Shown here one piece after another: positions 22,488-34,370 of a stretch of DNA of 64,000 bases (positions are counted from its first letter, which is position 1; each line of letters starts with the position of its first letter). The stretch lies in the NCBI GenBank assembly GCA_036784855.1, contig JAZDSV010000004.1:1-64000 (forward strand). Reading direction: 5' to 3'. Made by a program: the position numbers and the translations under genes. The stretch comes from Aphelidium insulamus. Its lineage: Eukaryota; Aphelidiomycota; Aphelidea; Aphelidiaceae. Below the pieces are notes generated by a model that ran no database searches, was not told the origin of the DNA, and saw nothing but the letters and a program-made list of their open reading frames with translations.

Positions 22488-25400
22488 TCATGCAATGGTT
22501 GTGCAAGTGGATACGGATTTGAGGATGCTTCTCCAAACACCGCTGTGATTCTCCAAGGTTTCGCGGTTTCCGAATATAAACAAGTGCCGTTTGGCGCGAG
22601 TCAGCGCAACGTTCAGTCGTCGAGGTTCGTCTGCGAATCCAACTGTTCCGCCTCCGCTGCGGACTGTGGACAGAAGAATCACTTCCTTTTCGGCGCCCTG
22701 AAACGCATCTACAGTGGATACCTGCTGATAATTATCGTCAATAGAGCAATTAAAATTACCGTTATTCCAGCTTGGCGATTTCCATTCTCACTTGTGGCAC
22801 ACAGGTTTTTGCTCATCAGTGCACGGTTGATGCGGCTGGCCTGCAGTTTGTCTATGCTCATTTTACACAAATATTAGAATAAGATGGCCCAGTTCTTACA
22901 CATGGAGATGATTCCTATACTGTCCAGATCGATGGAAATGCCAGCGTTTTCGCAACTTGCGATCCAAGATGTCAGCTGTTGTACAATTGCCCACACTTCA
23001 GCCTCGTTGTAGAAACTTCCGCCATCACCTTGACGCTCCTGAGCGCTCGCTCAATTAATTGTGTCACGAACATGTAGTACACACTTGGCCATTTTTGATG
23101 TCGAAAAATGCGGTAGCAGGCGCTCCATGTATCAGTGGACCGCGATCAACGGCGTTGATACCATTCAGTAGCTGATTATCGTAAAATAGACCATTGACTA
23201 TGTTGGCGATTTCGGGATGGCACTATACATCAGATTCTCAACTACATTACAACATACTTGCCCGATACTGCGTTTTCAACGCGATTGTTTCTAGGCCTGC
23301 CAGTTGGAGCCTTTCAAAGAGCGTAATTTCCAGGTCGATCTTGTGGGTGGGAACAAGACTTGACGCAGGTAATGTGGGAGGCAGCTGTTTCGGATCACCA
23401 ACGAGAATGGCACTGCGGCACCCAAATCCAGATATAGGCAACAAACTCATTGGCTCCGTGATTTGAGAGCACTCATCCAGGATGACGACTGGAAATATGA
23501 GCGGTTCGGACAGATTTTCCGACTTTGTCAGCGAGTAGTGTGTTGCCAGACAGGTGGATCCGACCAAAAACGCACCACTCAACAGCTTGGAGCATTGATT
23601 TGATTTGAAGCGCTTGATGGTTTCTTGAATGTCTCTGATTACCTAGTTAGCAACTAATCAATATTATCACGATGCCGTACTCTACTTCACGGTCGGATAA
23701 GTTTGGATCGTTTTTAAGTATCTTTTGCAGGTCTTCGATATCAGAGTTAGTGTTGTTGAGCTGAATAGTGTGCGAATAGAGTGCTCGCGATACACGCTTC
23801 AGATTCCCGACACGGACGAATTTTCCGAAACCCATACTTGCTAGCTGGAGAAGCACGCGATCCACAGCGACATTGGTGTTGGAAGCAAACAATACTTTCA
23901 TCTTTCGTTTTCCACGATACTGACGATCTTCATCCTCCATTTCGTCAGGCTCATCGCTGTCATCCATTGGTTCGTCCGGGTAAAACAGCGTAAACAGAGT
24001 GATGATTGTTACCGCAAGCAGGAATGATTTCCTAAACGGTCAATCATTGGGTAAATGGCAGTGGTAGTACGTACCCAGCGCCGAAAACTCCGTGGCAAAG
24101 TGTAACGGGAGAAGTACCTTCGGACGATGTTACACTATTCAGAACTGTTTTAAGAAATCTGCAAAATTAGTCTTAGCTTCTTCGACGATAAGTACCTTGC
24201 TTGATCCCGATTCAGTTTGTATTTTTCGGCAGCATGAGAATGCAACCCGTCAAGTCGCTCTTGCTCGATATTGTACATTTGAGTGAACTTGAACGTTTCC
24301 ACATTCCGCTCTGGGTTTGCTAAGTACTCTCGAAGTGGAAAAAGTTCGTCGGCGACCGAGAATTCACTTGGCTTTGATTCCTTTGATTCGATAAGCTCAA
24401 CCAGCCGGTCAATCATCAACAACTCGCTCGATGCATTCAACGCTCGAAACCCGTAAAAATCGTCTTGTGACCTCGACATTGTCATCAGCATGCGACAGTC
24501 ACAGTCTCGAATGGCGTTCACCTGAGAATATTGTGTAAAGGTTCAGATCAGTTGCACTGATACAGTACTTCAATAGTGTTTTGCTGACTTGGCCCGTGCC
24601 AACTAGTTCGACACAGTGCAGTGCTGTTGGAATCAAAGTTCAGCTTTGTCGATATGGCCCAGATATCATCTGTGAGTTCTGTAAAAATGTCAATATTCGA
24701 CGAGGGTAAATACCTCGCGAGTATGTAGATTTTGGTGCGAGTGCTGCAAGGGCCAAAAGGTAGCGACTGCTGTTGTTGCCTTTGCTGTGTCTGTATATAT
24801 CGGCCGAGCTACCATAATTAATGTCTGTATATCTGAACGCATCACATACGACACTGTAACTTTGCAATGCAGGCCAACACCAAGCTTCCAACACTTGTAC
24901 TCTAGCATGTGCTCGTCCATGGATGCGTTGACGTCAAGAAGCGGATACAGCCTTAGCGCAGCTTGATTCATGTTGAGTTGAACGCACTCCCAGATGGCAG
25001 ATTGCAGCGTGGAACAATAATCATTCGGCGACGAAAAGGTCTTGGCGTAGTTGTATCGTCGAAACCGCTGAAAAGCGCTTTGATTCTGGTCGTTGTTTTG
25101 AAATCCCTGCTGCGCAGCGTTCATATGTTGATAAAATTGTTGGCGTGTAGGAAACTCGATCATTGAATCACTTGTCGCCACCCGACTTGCAGGTGATGAA
25201 TTAAAGTTGGACCCAACTTTCGATGTGTTGGTCCGGCGCGGCTGCCTAACCATAGCGGCAGGTTGTTTCACAGTCTGTCCTTTACTTGAATGACTTGTAC
25301 GCGGATGGAGTCGTCCATGTAGAATGGAAAGCAGAGAGTTGCCGTTATTGTTTTCCTTGTCGACCAAAGAGGCTGGGTGAGTCTGAGCCAGACTTCGTGG

Positions 25401-26190
25401 CCGCTTAAAAGTCGATGAAGAAAGCGTTTTAGATGAAGCTCTCCTCTCTGCAATGTAGCCTTCGACTATTGTTGACGTATTCTCATCTGATGTTGTAGTG
25501 ATGGCGTCAACTATTTTCATTGGCGGCTTGAATATTTTTCGCCTGGGATATTTTGAACTGGCAGTATTCGTGGCGACCGACGGTGGCATCTCACTGGCCA
25601 TCTCCATTGAGCCAATATCTTCACTGTTGACCGCAGTAGTGCCATTGCTGGCCGACTCTACTTGAACGGCAATTACAGGTGATCGCGAACTTTCAACTGT
25701 TTTCAGAGGCGGTTTGAATGCTTTGCGGCGAGGTCGAGCAATCTTGGCGGCTTTGGTTTCTTCCACCTGCTGGGCGTCAGGCGCCGAGTCCTTGTCGTGG
25801 AACAGTGATGTAATGTCGATCAGATGCCGGCTCAGTTGGACTTGCTCCCCGACAGCCACCGCGGATTTGTCGCGCACATAATCACTTGATAGGAATGCCG
25901 TCAGACAACGGAACAATGCGCACAAGTAAAATGTACCGCTCCAGCACCACCAGGGAGGTGGCGGTGGTGGACGAGGACGATCCGGCATCGATACCCGCTC
26001 CTTTGCCGACAGTGGACTGGCGCTGACAGTACACCGTGACCTGAGCGTGAAACAGCTGCAACAGTGCCAGGACGAGACTGCGCACCAGACCCGTGCCCGC
26101 GTTGTAGGTGGCCTCGCCATCATGCCACGTCTTGCAACCTTTGCGCTGCCACTGCGCCGTCCACAGCACGTAGAAGCGCACAACATCCAT
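22488..26190 (-). CDS. ZGRF1: ZGRF1-like superfamily 1 DNA helicase
   Basis: ZGRF1-type helicases act in replication-fork and crosslink repair. The first exon (26190-25937) encodes a DUF2439 domain (VRFYVLWTAQWQRKGCKTWHDGE), the known N-terminus of this family, and joins in phase to exon 2 at 25884. A long disordered part repeats RRKxFKPPxK twice. The helicase core then appears in small exons: KYKLNRDQA, HGVFGAGKSFLLAV (Walker A, split by an intron near 24073-24030), VLFASNTNVAVDRVL, VVILDECSQITEP (motif II, DECSQ), ILVGDPKQLPPT, QVSTVDAFQGAEKEV and RRLNVALTRAKRHLFIFGN (motif VI). I see no zf-GRF zinc finger. The junction near 24870-24740 is uncertain, so the exact length is open. Confidence 0.87.
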
Positions 26191-26517
26191 GGAATTTTCG
26201 TTCTTTTTTTTTAGTCTGGCGGACCTGTTGTAATACTCAACAAGGCGCTCTTTGCGGGCTGCAATTGCTTGCGTTCATGTTGTTGATGTGCAAAGTCGAA
26301 TGATGTTTAAAATATGGGCGGAAAGTTTCCAAGGGCTACATATGGATATCTATGGATACATGTGAAGCGCAGTGAAGGTTAACTCCTCGGGACACGATGT
26401 CTCGCTCATGAACAGCTTTAACCAATGACGTGGCATGGTCTATATACTCACGCATAAAGTAGATCAATTTTCCGTCAAAGATCTGGCAAAATTTATTCCT
26501 CCCTAATAGGGCATTGC
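26191..26517. other. Spacer between two minus-strand genes
   Basis: It holds the ZGRF1 upstream region and the 3' flank of the next gene. A run of T (about 26205-26213) lies just upstream of the ZGRF1 start. Nothing else is seen. Confidence 0.4.
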
Positions 26518-27453
26518 TTAAAGGGCCTCAGCGGACACAGACTTCCGCGGAGTCACCCGCTGCTTCAAGTTCTTGTAGACTTTCTTGGCCGCGCGCTTCA
26601 CGGTCTTTGCCCGCTGCAGCGGACTCTTTGTCTTCTTGGTGATGTCGGTCCCTGCAACACTGGTGGCCGGGGAGTCTGGGTACCGCGACTGTGCCAGCAT
26701 GCCGTCGGTCTCGCTGTGCACATCAAAGGTATCAGCCGCTTCAGCCACCACTGCCGATGCAGAGTCTTCAGTCAGATCCGGCTCTGGAGTGGATGGCCGT
26801 GCCATGGACTCGGGAGTGGGACATGCGTTCTCCGGTACCGCCACGGGAACAGCAGATTGTTCTGGCACAGCAGCAGATGCAATCTCGGCGTCCTCATCCT
26901 TGACAACTTCAACAGCAGGGGCTTCCTTGGCAGTCTCTGGCTCCACAGGGCCAGTTTCCGTCGCAGTGCTGGCCGCGGTGACATTTTCCTCAACAACGTG
27001 GACCTCCTCGGTGCACTGGGTCACCGTCAGCTCCGTGTCTGACAACTCCGCTTGAACTCCGTCCCTCTTGGGCTGCTCATCCTCGGGCTGAGCAGGTGTG
27101 CTCGGTTCAGCAGTGATTTCAGTCGCTATTTCAGCGGCGGCAACGACATCAGCACCATGCTCCGATTCAATAATATTCTCAGCGACCGGCGCATCATCCA
27201 CACATTCTTCGAGCAGCTTGCCGGAAGCATCCAGGGAGATGCAGGCTACAGCTGCCTCGTCCTGGCTCACTTCAGTTGTCTCGTTCACCGATTCCATGGC
27301 GCAGTCGGCGCAATCATCAGCAGTGCAGCGCGGTGCCGAGTACGCACGGTCATCACCGCCCTTGGCAGCACTATTATTACGCTTCCACACGTAGTAGCAC
27401 GTGAGCAGCACCGAGCCGACCGTAATCGACAGCGCGGCGAGATAGTCGTCCAT
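26518..27453 (-). CDS. Membrane-anchored acidic protein, function unknown
   Basis: A single exon of 311 codons starts at 27453. The N-terminus has one membrane helix (AALSITVGSVLLTCYYVW) followed by basic residues, as in a signal anchor with a cytosolic tail. The middle (about residues 55-260) is very rich in Glu, Ala, Val and Thr and probably disordered. The C-terminus is strongly basic (KKTKSPLQRAKTVKRAAKK). I do not recognise a family. The layout would suit an organelle-surface tether or scaffold, but that is inference. It is divergent from the F-box gene, 184 bp between start codons. Confidence 0.75.
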   Translation of the reverse strand: MDDYLAALSITVGSVLLTCYYVWKRNNSAAKGGDDRAYSAPRCTADDCADCAMESVNETTEVSQDEAAVACISLDASGKLLEECVDDAPVAENIIESEHGADVVAAAEIATEITAEPSTPAQPEDEQPKRDGVQAELSDTELTVTQCTEEVHVVEENVTAASTATETGPVEPETAKEAPAVEVVKDEDAEIASAAVPEQSAVPVAVPENACPTPESMARPSTPEPDLTEDSASAVVAEAADTFDVHSETDGMLAQSRYPDSPATSVAGTDITKKTKSPLQRAKTVKRAAKKVYKNLKQRVTPRKSVSAEAL

Positions 27454-27637
27454 GTCGCGCGTTTTTTCTTCTTTATCCGCCTTATGTCGTTGTGAATTAA
27501 CGCTTTGGGTTTCGGTTCAGGTTACTGCTGTGCCGCTCTCTGATTGGCTGCCTTAAAGTGCCCTCCGATGATTGGCTGGAGTGCAATACAGTGGAATTGT
27601 CGGCGCTGTCAGTGCGCGATAAAAAGACAACCATCAT
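27454..27637. promoter_or_regulatory. Divergent promoter with two CCAAT boxes and a TATA-like element
   Basis: ATTGG (CCAAT on the other strand) occurs at 27543-27547 and 27571-27575, each inside GATTGGCTG. GATAAAAAG at 27618-27626 sits 12 bp before the F-box start codon. CCAAT boxes of the NF-Y type work in both orientations, which fits a shared promoter. Confidence 0.5.
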
Positions 27638-28297
27638 ATGAATAAATTCCCCGCCGAGCTGGTGTATAATATACTTGGTCATTTACCAGCCAGTACATTG
27701 TGGACGGCTTGCCGGTCGGTGTGCTCACGGTGGCGCCGTGTGTCCGAGACGGTATTCCTGGACCAGATGCAGGCTGATCTGACTCTGTCGCCACAGCACG
27801 ACAACTACCGACTGGATCTGGCGTGTATGCGTGCCAACTGTAAATACTGTTCCGGCCTGCTGTGCAGCAACTACTTCTGCCAATATACCCTGAGCTATGC
27901 GGGCAGTCGGGAGGCTGTAAGCAGAGGAAATGATAGCCAAAGATCTGGATGGCGACTGCACTACAGTGTGCACGCGGGCAACAAACACTCGTTCTCCATC
28001 TGTGACAAGGCATTGAAATCTGGTGGCGTGAAGCTGTGGTCCCGTCTCATAGACTCGCGCGACATGTACGAAACAGCCGTCAGCCGCACGTTCCCGGTAG
28101 TGAGCGCCATGCAGGACAACGGCGTGCACACGGTAAACATTGGATCCATTGCCACCGTGACGTTCCTGTGCCGCAACGAGCCGATTAATGGCAGCACGGT
28201 GTACGCGGATCCACTGGACAATTGGTGTCACCGCGTGCAGCCACTCTGGCTCTCCGTGGAGCCTGCCGTGCGAGTGCATGGTCTCCCCACGCAATAA
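27638..28297 (+). CDS. F-box protein
   Basis: A single exon of 219 codons. Residues 4-42 form an F-box (FPAELVYNILGHLPASTLWT, then CRSVCSRWRRVSETVFL), the motif that binds SKP1 in SCF ubiquitin ligases. The rest has Cys-rich spots (CMRANCKYC) and no WD40 or leucine-rich repeats, so the substrate-binding part is unclassified. Its size is small for an F-box protein. A GTAAGC at 27919 could be a splice donor, but no acceptor keeps a sensible frame, so I keep one exon. Confidence 0.78.
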   Translation: MNKFPAELVYNILGHLPASTLWTACRSVCSRWRRVSETVFLDQMQADLTLSPQHDNYRLDLACMRANCKYCSGLLCSNYFCQYTLSYAGSREAVSRGNDSQRSGWRLHYSVHAGNKHSFSICDKALKSGGVKLWSRLIDSRDMYETAVSRTFPVVSAMQDNGVHTVNIGSIATVTFLCRNEPINGSTVYADPLDNWCHRVQPLWLSVEPAVRVHGLPTQ

Positions 28298-28512
28298 GCC
28301 ATAAACACTCATATAATTACGCATTCATACCAGGCGCAGTCTAGACGCATGTGTGCAATGGATACACGATGTACATGTAACGATGTGTGCATGTATGCCA
28401 CTGCAGACACTTGTAAATATACAAACAGATATGGAGGACAAGTACAAGTACAAGTACAACTAAGTACAACGTGCAGTCCACAGACGAAAACAGTCTGCGC
28501 ATCACAAATACA

Positions 28513-30484
28513 ATGGACAGCACGGCGATGGCTGCGGCGGCTGTCACGGCCACCGCCATCGTGTCTGCCCTGGTTGCCACGCCGCGCAAACGTGCAGTGG
28601 AAGAGGCGCGACGCCTGCAGTCTGCCGCGGTACGCAGGCCTATATCTATACAGCAATTGCATACACCAACAATTAATCCAGGTGGCGGACGCGGAGAAGC
28701 TGCAGCGCCAGATGGAGCGCGTGCAGCACGGCATGGCCACCCTGGTGCAGGAGAACAATGCGCTCAAGGAGCGGCTGGCATCGGTGGTACGCGTGACGGA
28801 TTATATATATATTCTGCACGGCATATCTTATCTTGTGTGCAGGAGGCCAGTGCCCGCCGCGACAAGGCCGCCAGTCGAGACGCCGCGCTCAAACTGGCCG
28901 ATAGTGACCGTGCGCAGGCCGAGTGGCGCGCCGCCGTCGACCAGGCGCAGTCCAAATTTGTGCAAGCCGCCGAAGAGCGCGACCGCGTGCAAACAGAGCT
29001 TGATGACACTCGGCGCCGGCTGGAAGAGTAAGTACTATTAGTTGTGCGCGTGGCGTCCATATCATACATGTACAGGGAGTGCGGCGAGACCGCCAGACTC
29101 AACAAGCAGCTGAGCGACAAGTCGAACGAGGCCGATTGCCTTGCGGCGCAGCTGGCAACGGTCAATGCCACACTGGCAGAGACCGAGCGCATGCACGCAG
29201 CCACCACCGCGGAACTGGCAGCAATCACCGAACAGCTGCAGCAAGTCAGCGCTCAGTCGGGCAGCCTCTCCATGCAGTGCCAGGAGCTGCTGAGCGACAA
29301 GCAGGCGGCCAGCGCCGAGTTTAGTGCGCGTCTGTCACAGCTGCAGAGCGCGCTGGACGCCAAGAGCGCCTTGGTGGACAGTCTGGATGCGGCGGTGCGC
29401 CAGGCAGAGGCATCACTGGACTCGAATGCGCAGACGATGGCGCAGCAAGCCGCGGAACTGACCGCCACCCAGTCCGAGCTGTCAGTGGCCAGGGAACGAG
29501 AGCAGGCACTGCAAGATGATGTCGTGCGGCTTGACGGAGAGATGCGTAATTTGATGGACACTCACAGCAGCACCGAGGCACAGCTGCGGGACACACTGAC
29601 AGAGTTTAGTGTGGTGCGCGAGGCAGCCACCACCGCTCAATTGGATTACGCATCCCGCTTGAAATCACTCGAAGCCAAGCTGGACAGTGAGCGTGCTAAT
29701 CACTCCCGCCAGCTGCAACAGCACCGTGACGAGGCTGCTCAGCGCGGTGTGTGACTGTGTAACTATTGTTTATACAAGTTTATACAACCATCTAATGCAA
29801 TTAGAGCATCAATTGAACGTTGAGTACAACGTTCTGGAAAAGAAATTGGCGGAGCAGGCATCAGAGTTTCAGGCACAGCTTGCCGCCAAAGATGCCGGGC
29901 ATGAAGACGCGCTGCAACAAGCAAACACACAGTATGAATCCGCAATGGCGGCACTGTCAGCGGCGGCAACGGAGCGAGAACAGCAGCAGCAACAAGAATT
30001 CGAAGATGCCATGTCGCAGTTGAAGAGCGAGATGGCGGCCGAGGTGGACCGCGTGCGAAGCGAAGCAGCCGCCAAACTCGAACAATGCCAAGCCGACGCC
30101 GATGCCAAGCTGCAGCAAGAACTGGACAAGCACGCGGCACTCGCCCGCCAGCAAATAGAACTCGTGCGCGCCGAGTCCGAGGAGAAGCTGGCCGAGCAGA
30201 GACTGGCGAGTGCCGAGAATGCCATCGCGAAACAATCAAAGCCGGCGGTGAATGGCGGCAGCGCCAAAAAGGAAAAGAACAAGACCAACAAGGAACTGCG
30301 CGCCGAAGTCGATCAAGCAAAGGTGCAGTTTGACCGCGAGAAGAAGGTAATGCTGGCCCGCATCGAGTTGCTGACCAAGGAGCGGGAGAAGCTGGCGGTG
30401 CTGAAACGCCTGGACAGCGGTGTTGGACTCGATACGGCTGGCACGGAGAACGTGGCTCCCGGCAGTGTACAGCCAGCGTGCTAG
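28513..30484 (+). CDS. Membrane-anchored long coiled-coil protein
   Basis: Five exons (28513-28629, 28682-28786, 28843-29027, 29076-29746, 29805-30484) join in phase to give 585 residues. The N-terminus MDSTAMAAAAVTATAIVSAL is a short hydrophobic anchor. Nearly all the rest is heptad-like coiled coil rich in Ala, Glu, Gln and Arg (for example AQLATVNATLAETERMHAAT). A basic patch (KKEKNKTNKELRAEVDQAK) lies near residue 525. The layout recalls ER-anchored coiled-coil proteins such as p180 or kinectin, but no diagnostic repeat proves this. Introns are 48-58 bp with GT-AG ends. Function is unknown; an organelle spacer or tether is my best guess. Confidence 0.8.
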
Positions 30485-31088
30485 GAGGAGTAATATATTA
30501 CTTGAGCATGTTCATGTCCATATCAGTTGTTTTTATAATAGCACTTGGAAAGATTTCCTAATTGTCCTGTGGTCAATTGCATATGATCGCTTGTCCATTA
30601 GAAATTGTTTGTTTGTGCTTGTTCGCTTGTTGGTGTCCGGCCTCATTTTTCCTTCGCTCGTTCTCTTCTCCTTTACGGCCTACATTATTCATTTTCAGTG
30701 TCTAAACGATCGTAACTTTTACATACAATCGCGTGACCGCATCATTCGTCAGTCATTTTCGCGCAATTTTAACTTGTGTAATAAATTCCACTACTTTGCT
30801 CATCGGGTATAGTTCAAAAGCTGAAAAGCTACGATTCAATGTTCCCCACGAACACATTTGTACTAAACCCATCGAACCACTATGCACTGAGCAGCCAAAA
30901 TACACCGAGCAGCCAGGATACAGTAGTACTGCAAGGATACAGGAGAATGCAGCGCGATCGGCCAATCAACGCGCAGGATTCAGCTATAAAAGCGTGTTTC
31001 GAGCACGTTTTCTTTTACTCTGCAAAAGTTCAGAAAATACTCTCTCTCACTCACTCTTCCACTCTCTCTCACTCTCTCGATTAGTGTT
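30485..31088 (+). promoter_or_regulatory. Upstream region of the small secreted gene, with CCAAT and TATA boxes
   Basis: About 600 bp. GGCCAATCAACGCG at about 30958 contains a CCAAT box. TATAAAAG at 30985-30992 is a strong TATA box about 97 bp before the start codon. A CT-rich tract (31039-31080) fills the likely transcript leader. The rest appears noncoding. Confidence 0.6.
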
Positions 31089-31538
31089 ATGCGTGCCTAC
31101 TGGATTGCTGTTGTTGCCTGCCTGGCCCTGGTGGAGCACACTGCCGCCGTGCCACCAATCAAATGTGGTCATGTAATGTCACGCTGGTTGCGATCGATGC
31201 GTCCAGCATGCATCGGCGCCAATGACAATGTAATTGCGGGCGATGCTGAACAAATACGGGCGGGCGAACAAGAGGACTTCAATTCCCCCCTCTGGGGTGG
31301 ACCATTGGATGATTCTACCCATACACTTTCCAGTCGTCACGAGCAACTCGACGACGCAGGAGTAGATATTCCAATCACTTGGAAGAATTTGCGCTCAAAT
31401 ACAGAGGCTCCCCCAATTACTGCCACTTGCCGCTTTGTCACAGATTCGGATGGAAAAAAGGGGGTCGTGCTCGACATCCGAACTGGCGTTCCTTGCAAAG
31501 TCGAGTTCGTAACGAAGCGCGCGAAGAAAAAGCCATGA
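31089..31538 (+). CDS. Small secreted protein, function unknown
   Basis: A single exon of 149 codons. The first 20 residues (MRAYWIAVVACLALVEHTAA) form a clean signal peptide. The mature part is short, mostly polar, has four cysteines spread through it (in KCGH, ACIG, TCRF and PCKV), and ends in a basic tail (TKRAKKKP). It has no family I recognise. A strong upstream TATA and CCAAT pair suggests regulated, possibly high expression. A secreted matrix, cell-wall or effector-like protein is possible; none of these is demonstrated. Confidence 0.7.
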   Translation: MRAYWIAVVACLALVEHTAAVPPIKCGHVMSRWLRSMRPACIGANDNVIAGDAEQIRAGEQEDFNSPLWGGPLDDSTHTLSSRHEQLDDAGVDIPITWKNLRSNTEAPPITATCRFVTDSDGKKGVVLDIRTGVPCKVEFVTKRAKKKP

Positions 31539-31792
31539 CCGCAGACCAACGGAATACCGCACAGTCAATACATTATCAATTCTACACCATTTTATAATCA
31601 TTTTATTAAAGTGCAGACCACTCGCTGCATACTCAAAGGTCATAATCACATCCAGTCAATTCCGACTCTATCTACAAGTCTGCATCCCGAGAAATCCTCC
31701 CGTGGCGGGTTAAATACTTACAATTACAGCAATTTGCACAAGCAACAACAAGCAGATCCAACAGTCTTGCGGCCAACACGCATTACACAGCC
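31539..31792. other. Intergenic spacer before TMF1
   Basis: No gene seen. TTATTAAAG near 31602 could be a 3'-end signal of the preceding gene. Confidence 0.3.
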
Positions 31793-32292
31793 ATGGCACA
31801 GCGGCAGCCGCAGGCATCACAGCGATGGTCGCCCGACCGGCTGTCGCGGCCCTTTGCATCCGTCACCGGCATTGCGTCCATGGTCACCAAGGCTCTCAAC
31901 TCTGGTGTGTAGTTAATGCCACCTATCCCTGCCCATACACCGTGCCTGTTGATATATCGTCAAATGCAGTGGAGCACGAGTTTGACCGTGTCATGGAGAA
32001 ACAGCAGCCGGCAGTGTCTCGCACCGCATTAGAACCGGTTAGCCGCGTGGTGCCAGTGGCAGATACACTCGCGGCAGAGGGCGCAAATGACTCGACTAAT
32101 GACAATGCTGATATATCCACCTTAACCACGGACGACAAGACCGACAAGCCTGAGCCACCATCCGCCACGGGGGACTGGAATGGCGCCGCGCCCGACTGGG
32201 ACAAGGATGATGATGAGGCTGGCTGGCAGCGTGTTGACAAGAGGCCACCCACAAATGAACAACCAGACTCCAGCGATGGTGAGGTGGCTGTT

Positions 32293-32323
<31 letters not shown>

Positions 32324-34370
32324 CCGTAAAGAAACTAATATCTGCTGTAGTGGCTAATACGACTATTGCCGAACAGCCAGAACCAAAACTTCTCCCAGCG
32401 CCGTCTGTCCAGCCGCAACAGCCTGTATCTGCACAGGACGCAGCATCAGAAAACACTGTGAAGCAGTCTGCGCCAGAACCTGCATCTACCATAAGAGCAA
32501 ACGCGTCTGCCCCGACTTCCAGGCGCGCCACCGAGACCCAACCACCGCCGCCTTCGACGTCCAGTGCAGATGCGATAATAATCGAGCGCCTGCACGGTGC
32601 CATAATGGAAAAGGAGGCTCAGATACAGCAACTGTTTGCCGAAGGTATATTTACTATGCTATGTGTAGTATATGCACTTGATGTATTTAGTAACGATGCA
32701 ATGCAGGAGAAAAGTTGGCCACGCTGAATGGCAAGTTGCGCGAAGCAGTCAAGAAGCTTAAGCAGCGTGACACGGACGCCCAGGAAGCCGTGAGCATGTT
32801 GGGTGAGTGACAGTATCATATACCAGTCAATATCATTTGAGTGTCTGTCTAGAATCGCAGCTGTCGGCGTCCAAGGCGCAGTGTGCGTCACTGACTGAGA
32901 ATGTGCAGCGGCTGGGAGCCACTGAGCAGAGACTGCTGGCGGCAGAGAAACAGGCGGTGGAACAGTGCGCATCCTACAAGCAGCGCATTGCCGCTCTGGA
33001 GCAAGAGCTGCTGGCGGCACAGGAACGCGGCGGGCATGTGCAAAAGTTGCTGGATGAAACGGGCCGTGAGCTGATGGAGTTGCGGCGACAGCTGGTCGAC
33101 TCTGCCACGCAAGCACAGTCGGACGCCCTGGCCAAGGAGCGGTCGGTTACCGCGCAGTTGCGCAGTGAGCTGGATTCACAGCGTGCGGCACACGATACTG
33201 AACAGCAGGCTCTGCGCAAACAACTGTTTGAAGCGCGGTCTGCGCTTGATCAACTTCGCTCCGAGACAGAGTGGCGCCAAGATCAGCACGTGAAGGAGGT
33301 GCACGCCTATCAGCAGCGGCTGCAGGACTCGGAGGTGCGGCTGGAAGAGCTGGCCTCTGGTGCACAGGACGCGGCCAGACCACTGCTACGGCAGATTGAC
33401 ACGCTGCAAGCACAGAGTTTGGCGGCGCGACAGTCATTTGAGGCGGTGGAACAGCAACTTTTAGCGAGATTAATGGCCGCGGAGCAGTCTCGAAATGCAG
33501 TTGTTGGTGCCGAGCAGCTGCTGCGACAACAACTGCTGGACAGCCAGCGTGCGCAGGATGATCTGGCGTCGAAGCTGTCTGCGGAGAAGCAGAGGAGTGA
33601 TCAGCTGCAGCAGATAATTTCCTCGCAGGCGGCCGAAGTGGAATTGTTGAAGAAACAGTTGGCTGCTCAGCCTGCTCCCTCTTCAACTGCGGGTACCGAG
33701 CAGCGAGAAGCTGCACATGAAGCTTCGATGAAGGTACGCTTGTTCAACCAATTAAATCAAGAGTGAATGTATAGGAACTCTCGGATAAGTTTGTTATCGA
33801 GAGGCGAAATTGGACTGAGCGCGAGAAATACTTGGAGGCGCAGCTGGAGTTGAAATCCCTGGAACTGGACCGAGTCCAGAGAAAATTTCCCGCTAGAGAC
33901 AATTCGTCTCTGTCACTGGTATGCTGACATCTTGCATAAATGAACAGCAGCTAAATGAGCAGCAGGAAAACTTGTCACTGCATCCCGGTGAAGCCAATGA
34001 CTCGCCGCAGATATCACCTACAATCAGTCTGGTGGGCAGGCTGGAGAGTTCGGTGCAGTCTGCCCAGCAGCAGGCGACGATAGCCAGCCTGCAGCAACAA
34101 CTCGCCACGGCCATCCAAGTGCGAGACCAGCTCGCGGAGGAAGTGATGCGACTGACATTAGCAACTGGCGATCTGGACGCGGCCAAAGCGCGGATCGCTA
34201 CACTTGAGGCTGATATCCAGCAGGAGCACTCACGATTCATCAAACAGGCTGATCTGGCCAACCAGCGCGCCATCCAGATTGAGGAGCTGCAGGCGGATCT
34301 CGTGGACGTCAAGGCAATGTACCGCTCACAGATGCAAGAGCTTTTCCAAGCTCAGAACCAGCCACCATAA
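31793..34370 (+). CDS. TMF1: TMF1 golgin (TATA element modulatory factor)
   Basis: TMF1 is a Golgi coiled-coil tether that binds Rab6 and captures vesicles. Exons 31793-31904, 31970-32644, 32707-32802, 32853-33733, 33775-33918 and about 33966-34370 join in phase (the last acceptor could also be 33948). Landmarks are EGEKLATLNGKLREAVKKLK, ARPLLRQIDTLQAQ in the central coil, and the C-terminal TMF domain with LQADLVDVKAMYRSQMQEL. The N-terminal part has acidic-Trp motifs (DWNGAAPDWDKDDDEAGW). A CA repeat inside exon 2 encodes a run of His-Thr. Introns are about 29-65 bp. The domain order and C-terminal match make the call firm. Confidence 0.92.
32296..32323. repeat. CA microsatellite inside the TMF1 coding exon
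   Basis: An uninterrupted CA run that translates as alternating His and Thr without breaking the frame. Slippage by other than three units would truncate the golgin. Confidence 0.9.

Noticed and set aside
27919-27942. Short intron in the F-box gene starting GTAAGC
   Set aside because: It would be under 30 bp and splicing would break the downstream frame.
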